This document shows positions 43,428 through 55,228 of a stretch of DNA of 64,000 nucleotides, piece by piece. The notes below the pieces were generated by a model. The model was given only the letters and a program-made list of their open reading frames with translations. It was not told the origin of the DNA and did no database searches. The stretch covers positions 5,270,001 to 5,334,000 of the forward strand of contig PUFA01000068.1 in NCBI GenBank assembly GCA_003508835.1, given 5' to 3'. Position numbers and translations under genes: made by a program. Positions within the stretch are counted from its first letter, which is position 1, and each line of letters opens with the position of its first letter. The DNA is from Eonycteris spelaea. Lineage: Eukaryota > Chordata > Mammalia > Chiroptera > Pteropodidae.

Positions 43428-44226
43428 AAGTAGAAGCCTCCCCTCTCCTCTCCACTTTCCTGACTGGATGCTCTGGAAGAAGAGCCTGGAGTTATACACA
43501 GGCTGGAAAAGCTAGAACCTGCTTCCCTGTAGATGCTCCATGAGGGAGGCACAGCCCTTACGGCCGCTCCTCCCAGCCACCAATCATGTCCCCTCTTCTT
43601 CTGTTGATGCTGGCACGAGGGGTGAAAAGGGAAGGGAGAGTTGCAACAGAACAGGTGGGGAGGGAGGCAGGTAGGCGGGAGAACTCTGCTATCAAAAGCT
43701 GCCTCTGCCTTTCTCTCATACTCCTTGTTGAGACCAGAATGGGAGGAAAAAATAAACTGCAGGTTCATCAATTTACTGCAGAAATAGCCGCCCCCCCTTT
43801 CCTTCCACTGGCATCCCTGGCCTTGGGCAGGGTCTCCCACCAGACACCAAGGCTGACCTGCCCAGGCAGTATTGCCAGAAGAAAGCAGATGAGGACACAG
43901 CTCCTTGGAAAGGAAAAGGACAGAAACCGTTGAAAGAGTTGGAAACTGCCTAATATAATCTTTCTCTTTGGATGAGTGTCCTCTGACTCTACTTTAAATG
44001 GTGGAAAAGAGCACCAAGATGAGACCGCTGCCAGCTCTCCTCTTATTAAATGGCAGGACCCAGGTCTGGCATCAGCAATGTTCCAAAAGCCTAGGAAAGG
44101 ACATCAAGCCAAATAAGCCTCTTCTTTCTTCCCACTGTGTAAACTCCAGGAGCTAAGCTGGGCCGGGAGGGCCTGAAATAGGCATATGTGGTAAAGAAAA
44201 ACAATTCTAGTCATGCTTTGTTATTG
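43428..44226. other. Unique sequence with the longest open frame
   Basis: A 142-codon minus-strand frame at 43412-43840 begins in unique sequence and ends in the TTTA repeat. An overlapping 115-codon plus-strand frame exists as well. Both are low-complexity-leaning, without signal peptide, membrane span or recognisable domain. Possible chance frame. Not called as a gene. Confidence 0.4.
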
Positions 44227-44227
44227 G

Positions 44228-44475
44228 TTCTAATAATGCTATTATTACTAGCCATATAATGGCTCGATAAATGTTACCTTCTTACTCTGTGTTAAGCACT
44301 GTGCAGATGCTTTATATGCATTATCTCAATTTAAAACAATCCTATAGGAAATGCTATTTCCCCATTTTACAAATGAGAACATCGTGCTGTATTAAATAAC
44401 CTGCACATCGCTCAGCTAGTAAGTAGCAACACAAGGATTGGTTTAGCTCCATTCTGAGCCCCTATACTACAATGG
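44228..44475 (-). repeat. MIR SINE, full length, antisense
   Basis: ttaagcactgtgcagatgct, ttatatgcattatctcaatt, tttccccattttacaaatga, tcgctcagctagtaagtagc. Confidence 0.9.
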
Positions 44476-44619
44476 TTTGTACAGTAGAATCTTGCCATTC
44501 ATGAAGGATAAACACAAAGATGAGACCGGAATATTAGACTGAGCACACACGCTTACCTCCCCTTAAAATCATACAAACTTTAGGAAAGATATTTTGAAAA
44601 AAATAGTAAACCAATTAAC

Positions 44620-44784
44620 ATGAGAGGCAGTATAGTACATTGGTTAAGCACCGAGCCACTGGAGCCAGACTACCTAGATTCAAATTCCACCTCTACCATC
44701 TACTAAACTGTTTAATCTCTCTGAGCCTCAGTTTCCACATTTTTTAAATTGGTTATTTTGAGGATTAAAAGTTATATAGTTAAG
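44620..44784 (+). repeat. MIR SINE cut by an LTR
   Basis: gaggcagtatagtacattgg, agccactggagccagactac, ctctgagcctcagtttccac, attttgaggattaaaagtta, ending exactly where an LTR begins. Confidence 0.85.
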
Positions 44785-45278
44785 TGTATTCACTTCCCAT
44801 TGCTGCGGTAACAAACTACCACAAACGTAATGACTTAAAGCAACACACATTTATTAACTTACGGTCTTGGAGATCAGAAGTCCACAATGGGTCTCAAAAG
44901 GACTCAAAATGGGCTAAAGTCAAGGGCTGTGTTCCTTCTGGAATATCTAGGGTAGAATTTATTTCCTTGCCCTTTCCAGTTTCTAGAGGCCGCTCACATT
45001 TTTTGGCTCACAGTCCTCTTTCATCTTCAAAGCCAGAACCTCATCACTCCAAACTCTGCTCTCATTGTCACATCCCTTCCTCTGAGTCTGGCTCTCCTGC
45101 CTCTCTATTTTCCTCATAAGGAAAGAGCCCACCTAGATAAGCCGGTAATCTCACCATCTCAAAAGTCCTTCATTTAATCATATCTGCAAAGTCCCTTTTA
45201 CCATGTAGGGTAAGATATTCACAGGTTCCAGAGTTTAAGATATGGATATTTTGGGGAGCCATTATTCTACCTACCACA
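44785..45278 (-). mobile_element. MLT1-type MaLR LTR, antisense
   Basis: Starts tgtattcacttcccattgct, continues acaaactaccacaaacgtaa, agaagtccacaatgggtctc, cagtttctagaggccgctca, atctgcaaagtcccttttac, ends ttattctacctaccaca. Nearly complete, about 490 bases. The 111-codon plus-strand frame here is a shadow. Confidence 0.9.
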
Positions 45279-45348
45279 GTAAAATTAGCTAGCCTACCAG
45301 ATAGCTAGCTAGACAAACAGCTCTATATCTACATCTGTATATCTATTA

Positions 45349-45384
45349 TCTGTCTGTCTGTCTATCTCCCTACCTACCTATCTG
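45349..45384. repeat. Mixed tetranucleotide microsatellite
   Basis: TCTG then CTAC/CTAT units, 36 bases, following TATC-like sequence from 45320. Confidence 0.85.
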
Positions 45385-45838
45385 TTTTGATACTAATAAC
45401 ACTAAAAATAAGAAAGATTACCCATGAACAAAAAAGGACTTCAGGGAAATTCCCAAAAGATAGAAAACAAATGGGATCATGTCAATGGATATACTAAAAG
45501 CCCAAAATACAACAGAAGAGAACTGAGTATAATTCCAGGGGAGCACCAACCTTGGAGTCAAAATACGTCAGGGGTAGAAAGGATCCCGGGCACTCTTCAG
45601 GAGTCTTAATTAAAGGGTTTCAATAGCGGGAGCTGCTCTATGGGTCCCACCACACCCCCTGGCTCTTCTAAGAGGCAGACAGCAGGGTTTATACAGTGAG
45701 AGTGAATACTGTGGTGTAACAGGCCAGGCTGGCTGGGAAAGAAGCTCCCGGCACATGTCCTGACTCTCCTGTCATGGTCACAAAAGCTTGAAAGCATAAT
45801 CTGCATTCAGACACAAATTGTCATATATAAAAATGAGC
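45385..45838. other. Unassigned sequence
   Basis: No repeat recognised. Frames of 61-66 codons only. Confidence 0.4.
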
Positions 45839-45839
45839 A

Positions 45840-46795
45840 CTAACCAAGAATTGCCAATAGTTAAAGAAAGCAACATCCATAAAGATTAAGATTAAATTTA
45901 ACTAACCAGAACTAACACCTAAAAAGCAAGGAGAAGAAAACTGTATACTCAGTTTAATTACTCTCCTCAGGGAGATTTGAGAAGATATTCCTTTCTGGAA
46001 AAAAAAAAAGGAACAGCACAAGACTCTGAAATAAATATAATTAGATGTTAATAACAATAGGATGAAAAAAATATGTTGACTTAAAAATTTTAAAACAACT
46101 TTTTAATTACTTTAGGTTAAAAGGGAGAAAAATTAAAATCACAAATTATTTTAGAAGGAAACAACAATAAAATTACTAGATACCAAAACTTACAGAACAC
46201 TATCAACATAGTATCAGAAAAATATCCACAGCCTCAAATGCATACATTAGAAAACAAAACAGAAGCTAGATAGGGGAAGATAACAAATTTGAAAAGACAG
46301 AAATTAATAAAGTAAAAAACAGGAAAAAAATCAAGCTGATTAATAAAATCAAATTCTCTCTGATTCCTTGAGAGTACTAATAAAATAACAAATCTCTAAC
46401 AACTTTAATCAAGGGGATAAAAAAGGCCCCCCAAACTACCATTAAGTTAAATGAAGGGAGATATTACAGATACAGAGATTATTAAAATTATAAGAGTAAT
46501 ATTTCTATCTAATAAATTTGAAAATCTAGATGAACAGAATTACTGTGGTAGGAAATATAAATTGTCTAAAGTGACCCCCCCAACAATAGAATTTCTAAAT
46601 AAACCACCAATAACCAGGGAAGATACCAGGTCCAGACAGTTCTGCTAGGGAGTTCTACCAAAACTTCAGGGAGTAAATCAAATGCAACAATAACCAAAAA
46701 CTGTAAAATACCTAGAAATAAGCTTAATAATATGAAAAAACACACAATAAAACTCATTGAATGACATAAAAAAAAAAGGTCTAGACACACCATAT
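45840..46795 (+). mobile_element. L1 ORF2 5'-to-middle remnant
   Basis: Diverged L1: atcaagctgattaataaaat, gatgaacagaattactgtgg, aggtccagacagttctgcta, gggagttctaccaaaacttc, aatacctagaaataagctta. Stops and indels break every frame. A 75-codon minus frame is a shadow. Confidence 0.75.
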
Positions 46796-47074
46796 TCTAA
46801 TTGGAATGCTTAATAATTAATCTGCAAATACAATTCCTTTCCAAGCATAATTCCAATGGAATTTAGAGTGAGAAATATACTGAAAATCATTTTATTCCTC
46901 AAGTTACAAATACACCTATGCTTATAATTTTCTTTATAAAACATTTTTCTAGCTAAAATCACCACTTCCTTATTTTCTCTTTATTTCCACAATCCTGATA
47001 GCAATTGGGTCTTTTGGATTACTATTTTGCAAAAAAAAGAAGCAAAATTCATTATATTTATAAAATAAATATAT
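46796..47074. other. A+T-rich sequence with homeodomain-like words
   Basis: gcttaataattaatctgcaa near 46808 and several TAAT cores in sequence without recognised repeats. Confidence 0.3.
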
Positions 47075-47352
47075 TTAATACTTTTTACATACCTCATCCT
47101 CTATGTGAATGCACAAGGTATATATTATTTCATATAATTCACAAACCTTATATAAGACATCTTTAGTTAAAAGAAATAACACTGATCTACATACCACTAA
47201 GAAAGGAAAATTTCCATTTAATCTATACATCCTGATTTTAGAGTCAATAAAATTGAAAAAAAAAAAAAAACATGTCTTGGAATCAATGAAAGATGGTATT
47301 ATCCCCATGAGTTTAGGTAAGAAAACAGAAGCTCATTCAGAGATTTAAGCAA
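47075..47352 (-). repeat. Degraded MIR-like pieces around a poly(A)
   Basis: 47080-47105 (actttttacatacctcatcc) and 47297-47345 (ggtattatccccatgagttt, then agaagctcattcagagattt) read as two parts of one antisense MIR. The 190 bases between end in a poly(A) near 47258-47270, which suggests an inserted retroposon, not identified. Confidence 0.4.
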
Positions 47353-47878
47353 GTTCTCCTCTGTTGGTTTCTCGTGTGCTCTGGCTTGAAAATGTCCTGC
47401 ATGGCTTGTGTGTTCCCTCTCCCATCCAACATTTAGAGCTGGTTTTGTTTGTTCATTTGTCTGAAATTAAGCATATGCATAAAAACTACCCACACTATTC
47501 CTATTTAGAAGCATCCACTTTACTTGAATGACTCCAGGAAAGCCATTTGAGGGACTGGGTTCCCTGCGTTTAAAGGCAATTCGAATGTTTCATACGATGT
47601 AACGACAGGACCTCTCACCCAGACTACTTCATGTACTAAATAAGGCTTTCCTTTTTATGACAAATGTTTCAAGATTTGGGGCGGGGGGTGGGGGGGCCTG
47701 CATGGGAACACTGGAATAGAAAAGTAGCATTCCTCAGTAGGAAGAGAACTTGATCGAGATCCAGAGGCCTCATTCTAGTTCTGACCCTCTCTTGGATCCA
47801 CGAGGATTGGTGGGAACCTGTGAGGAGCAGCAGCTACGGTCTCCCAGCATTTCTTCCTTAACTCGCTCAAGTTGGAAA
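47353..47878. other. Unassigned sequence
   Basis: Contains a G-run (ggggcggggggtgggggggc near 47679) able in principle to form a quadruplex. No repeat recognised. Confidence 0.45.
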
Positions 47879-47879
47879 A

Positions 47880-47966
47880 AGTCCTAGAGGACTCTGCTCA
47901 AACCCTCATGTTATAGAGAGGAAACTGAGACCCTGAGGGAAGGAGCAAACAGTCCCCATCACACAG
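47880..47966 (-). repeat. MIR-type fragment, antisense
   Basis: agaggaaactgagaccctga, gggaaggagcaaacagtccc, catcacacagtcc. Confidence 0.6.
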
Positions 47967-48180
47967 TCCATGGAAAGAACAGGGACTCTGAGGTCTGTCC
48001 CAGGCCTGGGCCCAAGGCTGGCTCTGCCATTGGCTGTCCATGTGACCTTGGGCAGGTCCCTTTAAGCTCACTGAAAAAAAGGTATAATACTTCTTCCCTC
48101 AAACCAGTGAGGATTAATTATCCTGACACAAATCCTGGAATAAAGAACATAATCAATAAGCATCACTTATTATTTACTTC
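47967..48180 (+). repeat. MIR SINE
   Basis: ggctggctctgccattggct, ccatgtgaccttgggcaggt, aaccagtgaggattaattat, aagaacataatcaataagca. Well preserved core. Confidence 0.85.
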
Positions 48181-48428
48181 CTGCAGCTTCCCATAATTTA
48201 CCCTGGTTATGTCTTCTCAAACTGTGCAGAATAAGTCTGACTCCTCTTTAATACAGCAGCCCTTCACATACGTGCAGAATGCAGTCCTGTCACTCAAGTC
48301 TTATCTACATTAAATTACACAGTCCTTTTAACCGCATTTTTTGGGACATGATTTTTTGATACCTCATGGACCCAGCTAACCTTGCAGAAAAACTGCATTT
48401 GTAAATGTTTCTTTTAAATTAGTACATA
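48181..48428. other. Unassigned sequence
   Basis: Nothing recognised. Confidence 0.4.
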
Positions 48429-48429
48429 T

Positions 48430-49200
48430 TACTAAAGATCAACAGAGAAAGAAAATATGACAGATCCTGAAAAAATATTCACAGCATATATTAGAGGAAG
48501 GATTACTATCTCTCTAGGATACATATGGAAAAAAACTATACCATATACGACATATATCTTTTTTAAATTTAAGACCAAATTAATAAGTAGACAAAGGGTA
48601 TGAATCCAAAAGTCACACAAGACTATTTGTAACTAGTTTGTAACTAGTTAATAAACAAATATCTAGAGAAATAATCAACCTCATAAACAACCAAAGAAAT
48701 AAAGACAAAAAAAAAATGATTATGAGGTACCACTCTATATGTAAAATTAGTAAAGAAAAAACGATTTTTGTGGCACAGGCATACTAGTAAGTTCAAAAGT
48801 ACAGATACTAGGATAACTTTATACAACTTATAGAAACAATTCAACAATACATATAAAGAGCAATAACAAATGCTTATATTCTGATCCAGTAAATTCTGGA
48901 AGTTTATTTTTAATCATGAAAACATTTTATATCATTTATAAGAGAAGGCTCAAATGGCCAACAATAAGAAATTCATTTTAAAAATTCAATCTACATCATC
49001 TAATATAATGGCTTAAAAGTCTCTGTACCCATATGAGAAGATGGCAATAATATACAATTTATATTTAACAGTTAATAAACAGTTAATAGTATTTTTTAAA
49101 GTAAGCTATAAAATTGTATATGTACTGTTATTTATGGCAACTATGTTTTAAAGAAAAACTCTTTTAAAAGATTGTAAATAAACACAGCAAAATGTAAACA
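48430..49200 (+). mobile_element. Old L1 ORF2 end and 3'UTR
   Basis: tgaaaaaatattcacagcat, aagtagacaaagggtatgaa, ccaaagaaataaagacaaaa, atgaggtaccactctatatg, ttgtggcacaggcatactag. Strongly diverged L1M. No coding frame survives. Confidence 0.75.
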
Positions 49201-49733
49201 ATCATTTTACTGGGATGGTAGAATAATTTTTTACTTTTTTTCACTGTAGCTGCGAGACTACATGAAGATTGCACTCATACCCTCTGGATGCTTGCTGGTG
49301 CACTCTTAGAGGCTGAAAATGCAGAAATATCTAACATCTCTGCAGCAAATTCAACTAAATGAATCTTTGCTTTGACTAAGGAATTTCATCGAAAGGACTT
49401 TTTAAATAATAATAATGATTTTATTTCAAAAGCAAGTGTTGCCAAAAACAATTTTTCCTGAAACCTAAAACTCCAGTTATCTTGCAGCTGTAAAAACATA
49501 TCAGTTCGGTAGGGATGTATATATATTTGTCTAAAAGATGTCATGGTTATTTTTATTTGGGAACAGCTCTTGCAGTTGAAATTATAAATCTGTGCTGTTT
49601 TTCCCAGAAGAAGATAAAAATATTAACAGGACAGCCAGGGTTTCATTTTGTCAGGAACAGCTTCCCAAACAGCTCCTTGAGAACACTGTTTCATTTCATT
49701 TGCTGGCTACTGTGGCAAGGGTCTCTTGCCTGA
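49201..49733. other. Unique island
   Basis: No repeat recognised. gcaaattcaactaaatgaat and gttgccaaaaacaatttttc lie in balanced, A+T-leaning sequence. Candidate conserved noncoding element by appearance only. Confidence 0.3.
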
Positions 49734-49734
49734 C

Positions 49735-49865
49735 CCTAGTTCTGGCAGTAATTAGCTATGATACTATATGAGCAAGTTATTTTACTTCTCTAAGCCTCAG
49801 TTCTCTCATCTGAAAAACGGGAAGGAGAATACTAAATACAGATGTGTCATCAGGAATAAATAAGA
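49735..49865 (+). repeat. MIR SINE
   Basis: ggcagtaattagctatgata, ttctctaagcctcagttctc, tcatctgaaaaacgggaagg. Confidence 0.75.
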
Positions 49866-51440
49866 AAAAGTGTGTATTTTCAAAGAAAATACAATAGAAG
49901 GGATTACGAGGTGTGTGGCTGGACTTCCCCACCAACTCACAAGGTTCCTAAGTGAAATGTCAGTGTGGGGCGAGGTCTGGCAAAAAAGTACCCTTCACTG
50001 TTCTGTTACAAGGCTGGAACTCCAATGCAGACTGGGCACGCGCAGAACTCCTTTATCCAGACAGCCCGGATTGTGGGTTCGCAGCCCAGTGAGTGACCTC
50101 CTTTGCCCACTTGAGAATCCCAGATCCTCAGGAGCAAGAGGGCTTCTGTGGGCCTAACCATAATAGAGCTTAGTCAGGGCTTCACAGGCTGGGGCATAAA
50201 AGCAACCCTGGCATGTCTGACCTTTACAAAGCATGGAACAAGAGGCTAAAGGAGCACAAGGGAGCAAGAAATAGGTAGCTAGTAGTGTTCCCTGAGCAAG
50301 AGAAACTCAACCCTTCTGGAAGGAAGAAGATCACAAGAAACTAGGCCTATGTAAGCTCTGAATTTTAAATGGTTCAGCCCAGTGGATGCTCCCTTCCCTG
50401 GTCCAACAAAATGTGTTCGGACATGGGCGATCTGTAGCAATGCTCTTCCCACATGAAGTGGAGACGATGAGGTAGAAGTGAGGACTGCTGAGTCTCCCCC
50501 AGTCACTTCAAAATACCCCAGCTGAGGCATGCCAGCCATTTCATGCTGGGACATAGACTGATCCAAAGACTTACAAAGATAAATTTTTTAAAAATCACCT
50601 TAACAGCGTAGCAACAGAGTGAGGAGCTACAAAATCCTGCCCCTGAAGCCCTCGATTCAGAATGTACTTCCTATTCAAGCTCCATTACGCCCAACTGTAC
50701 TAAGGACCCCCTCTTCCCCTGAGTTGAGGCCTTGTCTTTCAACTTTCCAGGGCTGGGCTCACGTGTCTGTTTTCCTCATAACTACATATCTTTGCAATAA
50801 ATGTCCTGTTCTCGTTCTCACACCACCTTCAACGGTTAGGAGGCCGGAGGCAGGCCCTTATACACCGCTGGTGGCCCATAGGGCTGGCACAGCCTTTGGG
50901 AAAGCCCACTTTGCTGCAGCCGCCTTTAGCTTAGTGCATGGCTCCGTCAGAAGGGGGGGTGGGGAACACCACTCGGAGCCTGGATGTGGACTCAGCCTGG
51001 GGCCCACAGACTCTGCACTATTACCGATGAGACAAAATAAATGAAGCTGGAGCCATCTGAGCCCCACTCATTCACGGACATTATCTTCTGATCTAAACAA
51101 TGTTTTCTCCAACTCTTCTTTAATGCTGATTATTTTCCCATCTTATGTCTTTCAGAAAGGAAACAGAGGGCACCCTCACCTATGCGTTCACAGCCTCAAA
51201 TATGCCACATGTTAACCAAGCTGCAGTGAAAAACAAGCTCTTATGATTCTTTTATGTCCTGATTTCATTAATATTTTTAAACTTGCTGTTACTTAAGTTT
51301 CTATTCTTACACCTGTTCACATGTTTTCTATCTGGGAGGAAACCTGCCACATATTGATCCATAAAATGAAAACCTAAAAACTAAATAAATAAACCAAGAG
51401 TCTGGATAAAACTAAAAGTAATTTCAATCACTCTTCAGAG
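49866..51440. other. Mostly unique; possible LTR-like piece
   Basis: 50740-50830 has tatctttgcaataaatgtcc followed by a C/T-rich block, resembling an LTR polyadenylation region, with gacaaaataaatgaagctgg near 51032. A 141-codon plus frame (50619-51044) runs across it. It has no hydrophobic or domain pattern, so no gene is called. Confidence 0.35.
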
Positions 51441-51459
51441 ATGCCAGAGAGCAGAAAGT

Positions 51460-51530
51460 TTGTGCAATGACCAAAGTTGGACTAGCTGACCTCCAAGGCC
51501 CTTCCAGCTCTGAGAATCTTTGTGAGGGTG
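51460..51530 (+). repeat. MIR3-type SINE end
   Basis: agttggactagctgacctcc then aaggcccttccagctctgag, the characteristic MIR3-like 3' end. Confidence 0.65.
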
Positions 51531-51695
51531 GTTTTTGCTTGGAAGGTAAGTCTCTTGCTGGTAGGCCCAGCTCCATTCATTGCCAGGATCTATACCCCTT
51601 GTCTTCTAGTGGGTGGGTCCTGGGGGTTCTACCTGACTCCTACCTGCGGCACCATCCTCAGTCTCTGGAGCTAGTGCTGTCAGGAAGCAGGCATG
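51531..51695. other. Unassigned sequence
   Basis: Nothing recognised. Confidence 0.35.
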
Positions 51696-51840
51696 AGAAT
51701 TTCATCCTGACTATCTCTGTAGCGTTCCCTCAGGTTCTCAGTGACCCAAAAGCAGGAACTGTGCCTCTGCACTTCTCTTGGTTCAGGCCCTAAACACAGT
51801 AGGTCCTCAGTGAGCGTTCGCTGAATGAATGAGGGAATGT
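51696..51840 (+). repeat. L2 3' end
   Basis: aagcaggaactgtgcctctg, gccctaaacacagtaggtcc, tcagtgagcgttcgctgaat, then a TGAA-like tail. Confidence 0.75.
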
Positions 51841-52472
51841 GGCTCCCTGTGCATAATCTCCATCCTGGCAGCCTTCCCAGCAGTCTGCTAAGGAAGACAC
51901 TGTGAATTGGCTTGGTCAAGCCTCTCTATGGTATTCTCTCAACAGAGGCTACAAAACTTGAAACAAAATTTCCAAAGTTTCTCTTTATCTAGATACTGAA
52001 TGTGATTTGGTTTCCCTAATCAGATGCAGTGGTCTGAGACTTAAATTCAGCGAGGCAGTTGCACCAGGAAAGAAACAAAGCCTTGAGGCATATATTTTTT
52101 TGTATGCAGATCAGAGTTGAATTTCCTTGTCCAGAGACAACAGGTGTGGCAGCAGCTTCCTGGTTCCACAGCTTCCCGATGTGGGCTAAGGCAGCAACCC
52201 AGCAGTGTGATGTTAGGAGCCATTCCTGGAAGCTCCATTTAGACCGTTTCTTCGGCCTTCCCAACAGTTTAGGAGCCACAAATGCTTTTTCATAAACCCC
52301 TTTCTGCTTAACTAGGTAGTACAGATTCCGTTATTTCTAACTATGAACGCTGACTGATCCCCTCACACCCTCTCAGACTGCTTCTGGCCTTCCACCTTCC
52401 AAAGCTATTTCCCAAACTCAGACTCCTGTATTCTTCATCATGGCTCAGTTTACCTAAGCTATATTAAGAACT
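51841..52472. other. Unassigned sequence
   Basis: Overlapping frames of 63-87 codons at 52016-52295 on both strands look like chance. No repeat recognised. Confidence 0.4.
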
Positions 52473-52655
52473 TGCTCTGCTTGGGGCCCTGGGCTACACT
52501 CTGGAATTGCTGACATGAATGGGACCTAGTCACTGCCCTCCTGGTGTGTACAGCCTAGTGAGGAGGGAATCCAAGAAGGTTTTACATGGAAAAGATTATG
52601 CTCTGGGATGCTCACTCGGAAGGTGGTTCATCTCCATTCCACAAGTGTTCACTGA
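52473..52655 (-). repeat. L2 3' region, antisense
   Basis: ttggggccctgggctacact, gggacctagtcactgccctc, ctggtgtgtacagcctagtg. Moderately degraded. Confidence 0.55.
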
Positions 52656-52899
52656 GCACTACGCAGAGCATCATCTGGAATGAAACTGGGACCAGCAAAT
52701 GTTTCATGAGACGAGGGACTTTTGAATCGACCATGAGCAAATAGCACCATTCAGGCTGACTGCTATAAGACCAAAAACGTACCATGCCCCACCAACTGCA
52801 CCCTGTTTTTTCATAGTAAAGGTTCCTCGTTGTCTACAGCAGTGCAAGGGACACTCAAAAGCTTACTCCTCTGTGACTTCTGGGGGAAAAAATGCTACT
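52656..52899. other. Unassigned sequence
   Basis: Nothing recognised. Confidence 0.4.
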
Positions 52900-53175
52900 T
52901 GTCTGGAAGATTCCAAGGACTTTGTGCCATTCCAACTTTACCTCCTACTAATCTCTTCATTCATCCTGATTCTCAGGCACATCTAACTTCTATCATCCCC
53001 AAAACATGACCTGTCTTACCTCCCTCTACTACTCCATGCTGCTCACCTAACATGTCAAGATCTTATCCATCCTCCATAGCTCGGTGGAATGCACCTGTGC
53101 CACCAAGCCTTCATCGGTCCCTGGATACGGGATTCACTTGTTTCTCACCTGTACCATAGACCTTTGACATTTACA
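52900..53175 (+). repeat. L2 LINE fragment, degraded
   Basis: atgacctgtcttacctccct, ctactactccatgctgctca, cctgtgccaccaagccttca, tgatt-free end near cacctgtaccatagaccttt. Weak but ordered L2 wording. Confidence 0.45.
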
Positions 53176-54158
53176 GGTTTTAATAGTCTCCATTTTGAAA
53201 ATGTTCAAACCACCCTAAAGTTCCAAGACGCGGACTAATTTGGAATTGTGTTGAGGAGAGAAGCTGAATTACAGCTGCTGTGAAGCCGGCTGGTGTACAG
53301 GAAAGGATCACTGAACCATAAGGGTGGTGACAAGGTTGGGTATAAATGAAGCCCTAGAGGTTAAAGATTAAGGAGAATGGTGTTGCTTCTTATTTCCATC
53401 CTCACCTTTATCCCATTCTATTAGAGATGAAATGGTTGGTAAGGGATTTGAATCTAGTTCTTGAATCCCAGCAAAAGGGCATCAGGAGATGCAGGCCATG
53501 CCCTCTAATAAGGGAAAAGAGGAAGACTATGCAGAGAAGATGACCAAGGACCAAGGGAGCAGAACTGAAGCACTGCTGATTAGAAAGCAGAGTTCAGACA
53601 ACAGTTGTCAGGTTGGAACTCGAGGCTCTAGTGTCAGAGAACTAACCAGGTACCCAGGAGCCACGCATCGTATTTCCATACTCTTTTGCTATATCTATTG
53701 ATCGAGCCTGATAGCATCACAATATTTCTGTTATATTTTTTTCTGACTCCTGTGGAAGATTATGAAGCTATAGAACCTCCTTTAAGTGCAGAGGTCCCTA
53801 AGGCCTTGGTATGTAGCATATGAGATGTGAAAGTCTACTGGACTTGAGAAGAGCCTCCATCACAATACCCATCACCAGGGAGAGTGCCTTTTCCTCCACT
53901 AGACTGGCTAGGGACTTTGTCCAGGTGGCACTTATAATTATCTATGGGACCATGGATCAAAATGGAGCAATTATGGTGCTTGTCCACTTGACCATGTTAA
54001 ACTGGTTCAGTAATAAAATTGAATTCAAGCTGGCCTACGAATCTTTTTCCTTTGGGTATTTGAACTTGGAGCCAAAGGAAACTGAGCCTCTCTCTGGTGG
54101 TGAAGTTAGATGAGCCATTGGAGGCTGTTTTCCTATCATATGAAAAAAGTCACTCTGC
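53176..54158. other. Unassigned sequence
   Basis: A 97-codon plus-strand frame at 53820-54113 is not recognised and has no clear domain. This kilobase may hold an unknown old repeat. Confidence 0.35.
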
Positions 54159-54159
54159 A

Positions 54160-54365
54160 GTCAAATAATAGAAATATAAATTAGTAGTTGATAGATGGTC
54201 ATGGGGATAGGGAGCAAGGCATGGGGAATGCAGTCAGCATTAATGTATTGGCTAAGTGTAGAGCCAGAGGGGAGAAAAAGCAATCAGTAGGATCGTTTCA
54301 TAGACTATATAAATGTCTAACCAATGTACTATATACTTGAAACTAATAAAATAAATTTTTAAAAA
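54160..54365 (+). mobile_element. L1-like 3' end
   Basis: agttgatagatggtcatggg, aaggcatggggaatgcagtc, aaccaatgtactatatactt, gaaactaataaaataaattt. It has the layout of an L1 3'UTR. Its last 60 bases match the tail at 38990-39125. Confidence 0.6.
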
Positions 54366-54740
54366 AGATGATCAATTTTGGTATGTGTTATATATAATGT
54401 GTGACACATATATATGTCATCGAATTTTAATTGGCCTCAAGTTTGCAGCTGAAGTAAAGAACATCAGTGAATGAACTGAGTATTTTTAAAAATTATTTGT
54501 CACATCCTGCCAGTTTCCAGCAATCATTGGAAGCCTCTTGCCATAAGAGACACCTAGGGTATGAGACTGTTAAAGTAAGGACGAGAGCAGGCGCTGGCAG
54601 ATGAGCTCTCATCTACACAATGCTGGGCCCGTCCTCTGTGCCATCATTGTCATCTGTAGTAGCTCCTGATATGAGCTGCCCACACCATTGATCTTGAAAT
54701 TGCCCACAACTTCTCCTTTTGAATAAATAAAGACAAAGGT
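54366..54740. other. Unassigned sequence
   Basis: A TATA/TGTG-like stretch near 54385-54420. Nothing else. Confidence 0.4.
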
Positions 54741-54755
54741 GTAAAAAAAAAAAAA
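54741..54755. repeat. Poly(A) tract
   Basis: About 14 A residues directly before an antisense MIR. Confidence 0.8.
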
Positions 54756-54764
54756 ATAGAAATA

Positions 54765-54992
54765 ATAGTAGTAATAGCTAACACTTTTTAAGCACCTTCT
54801 ATGAGCTTAAGCCAGGAACTATGCCAAGCCTTTTATGTGTATTTATGGATTTAGTCTGATAATCTTGTTTACAAATGAGGAAACAGGCAAAGCAAGGTTA
54901 AGTAACTTGCTCAGTATCACACAGCTAGTAAGTAACAAAGCCTAAGGCCATCGGGCTCCAGAGCCCATCACCTAACTACTGCTCTACCTTGC
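54765..54992 (-). repeat. MIR SINE, full length, antisense
   Basis: gtaatagctaacacttttta, agcaccttctatgagcttaa, cttgtttacaaatgaggaaa, ctcagtatcacacagctagt, gctccagagcccatcaccta. One of the best-preserved MIRs here. Confidence 0.9.
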
Positions 54993-55228
54993 AAAGTGGG
55001 CAGGCAGAAGGGAGTAACAATGAGAGACGACAAGAGGCCTGATCATGTTCAAGGCCTTATTCCAGTTGTTCCAGACTTCACCTGGAACTGTTCTGCCCTG
55101 TGTCTATAGAGGAGGATGTGTGTGCAACCAACCCAGGGTTGGTTCTCAAGGGAGTTTCTGTCACTCGCAACCAAAAACTTCCTGACAAAGACAGTTATTT
55201 CCCCAGCATGTAGCATGATGTCCACCAA
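54993..55228. other. Unassigned sequence
   Basis: Nothing recognised. Confidence 0.35.

Noticed and set aside
50619..51044. 141-codon plus-strand open frame
   Set aside because: No recognisable domain, signal or membrane pattern. It overlaps an LTR-like polyadenylation stretch and another frame on the opposite strand.
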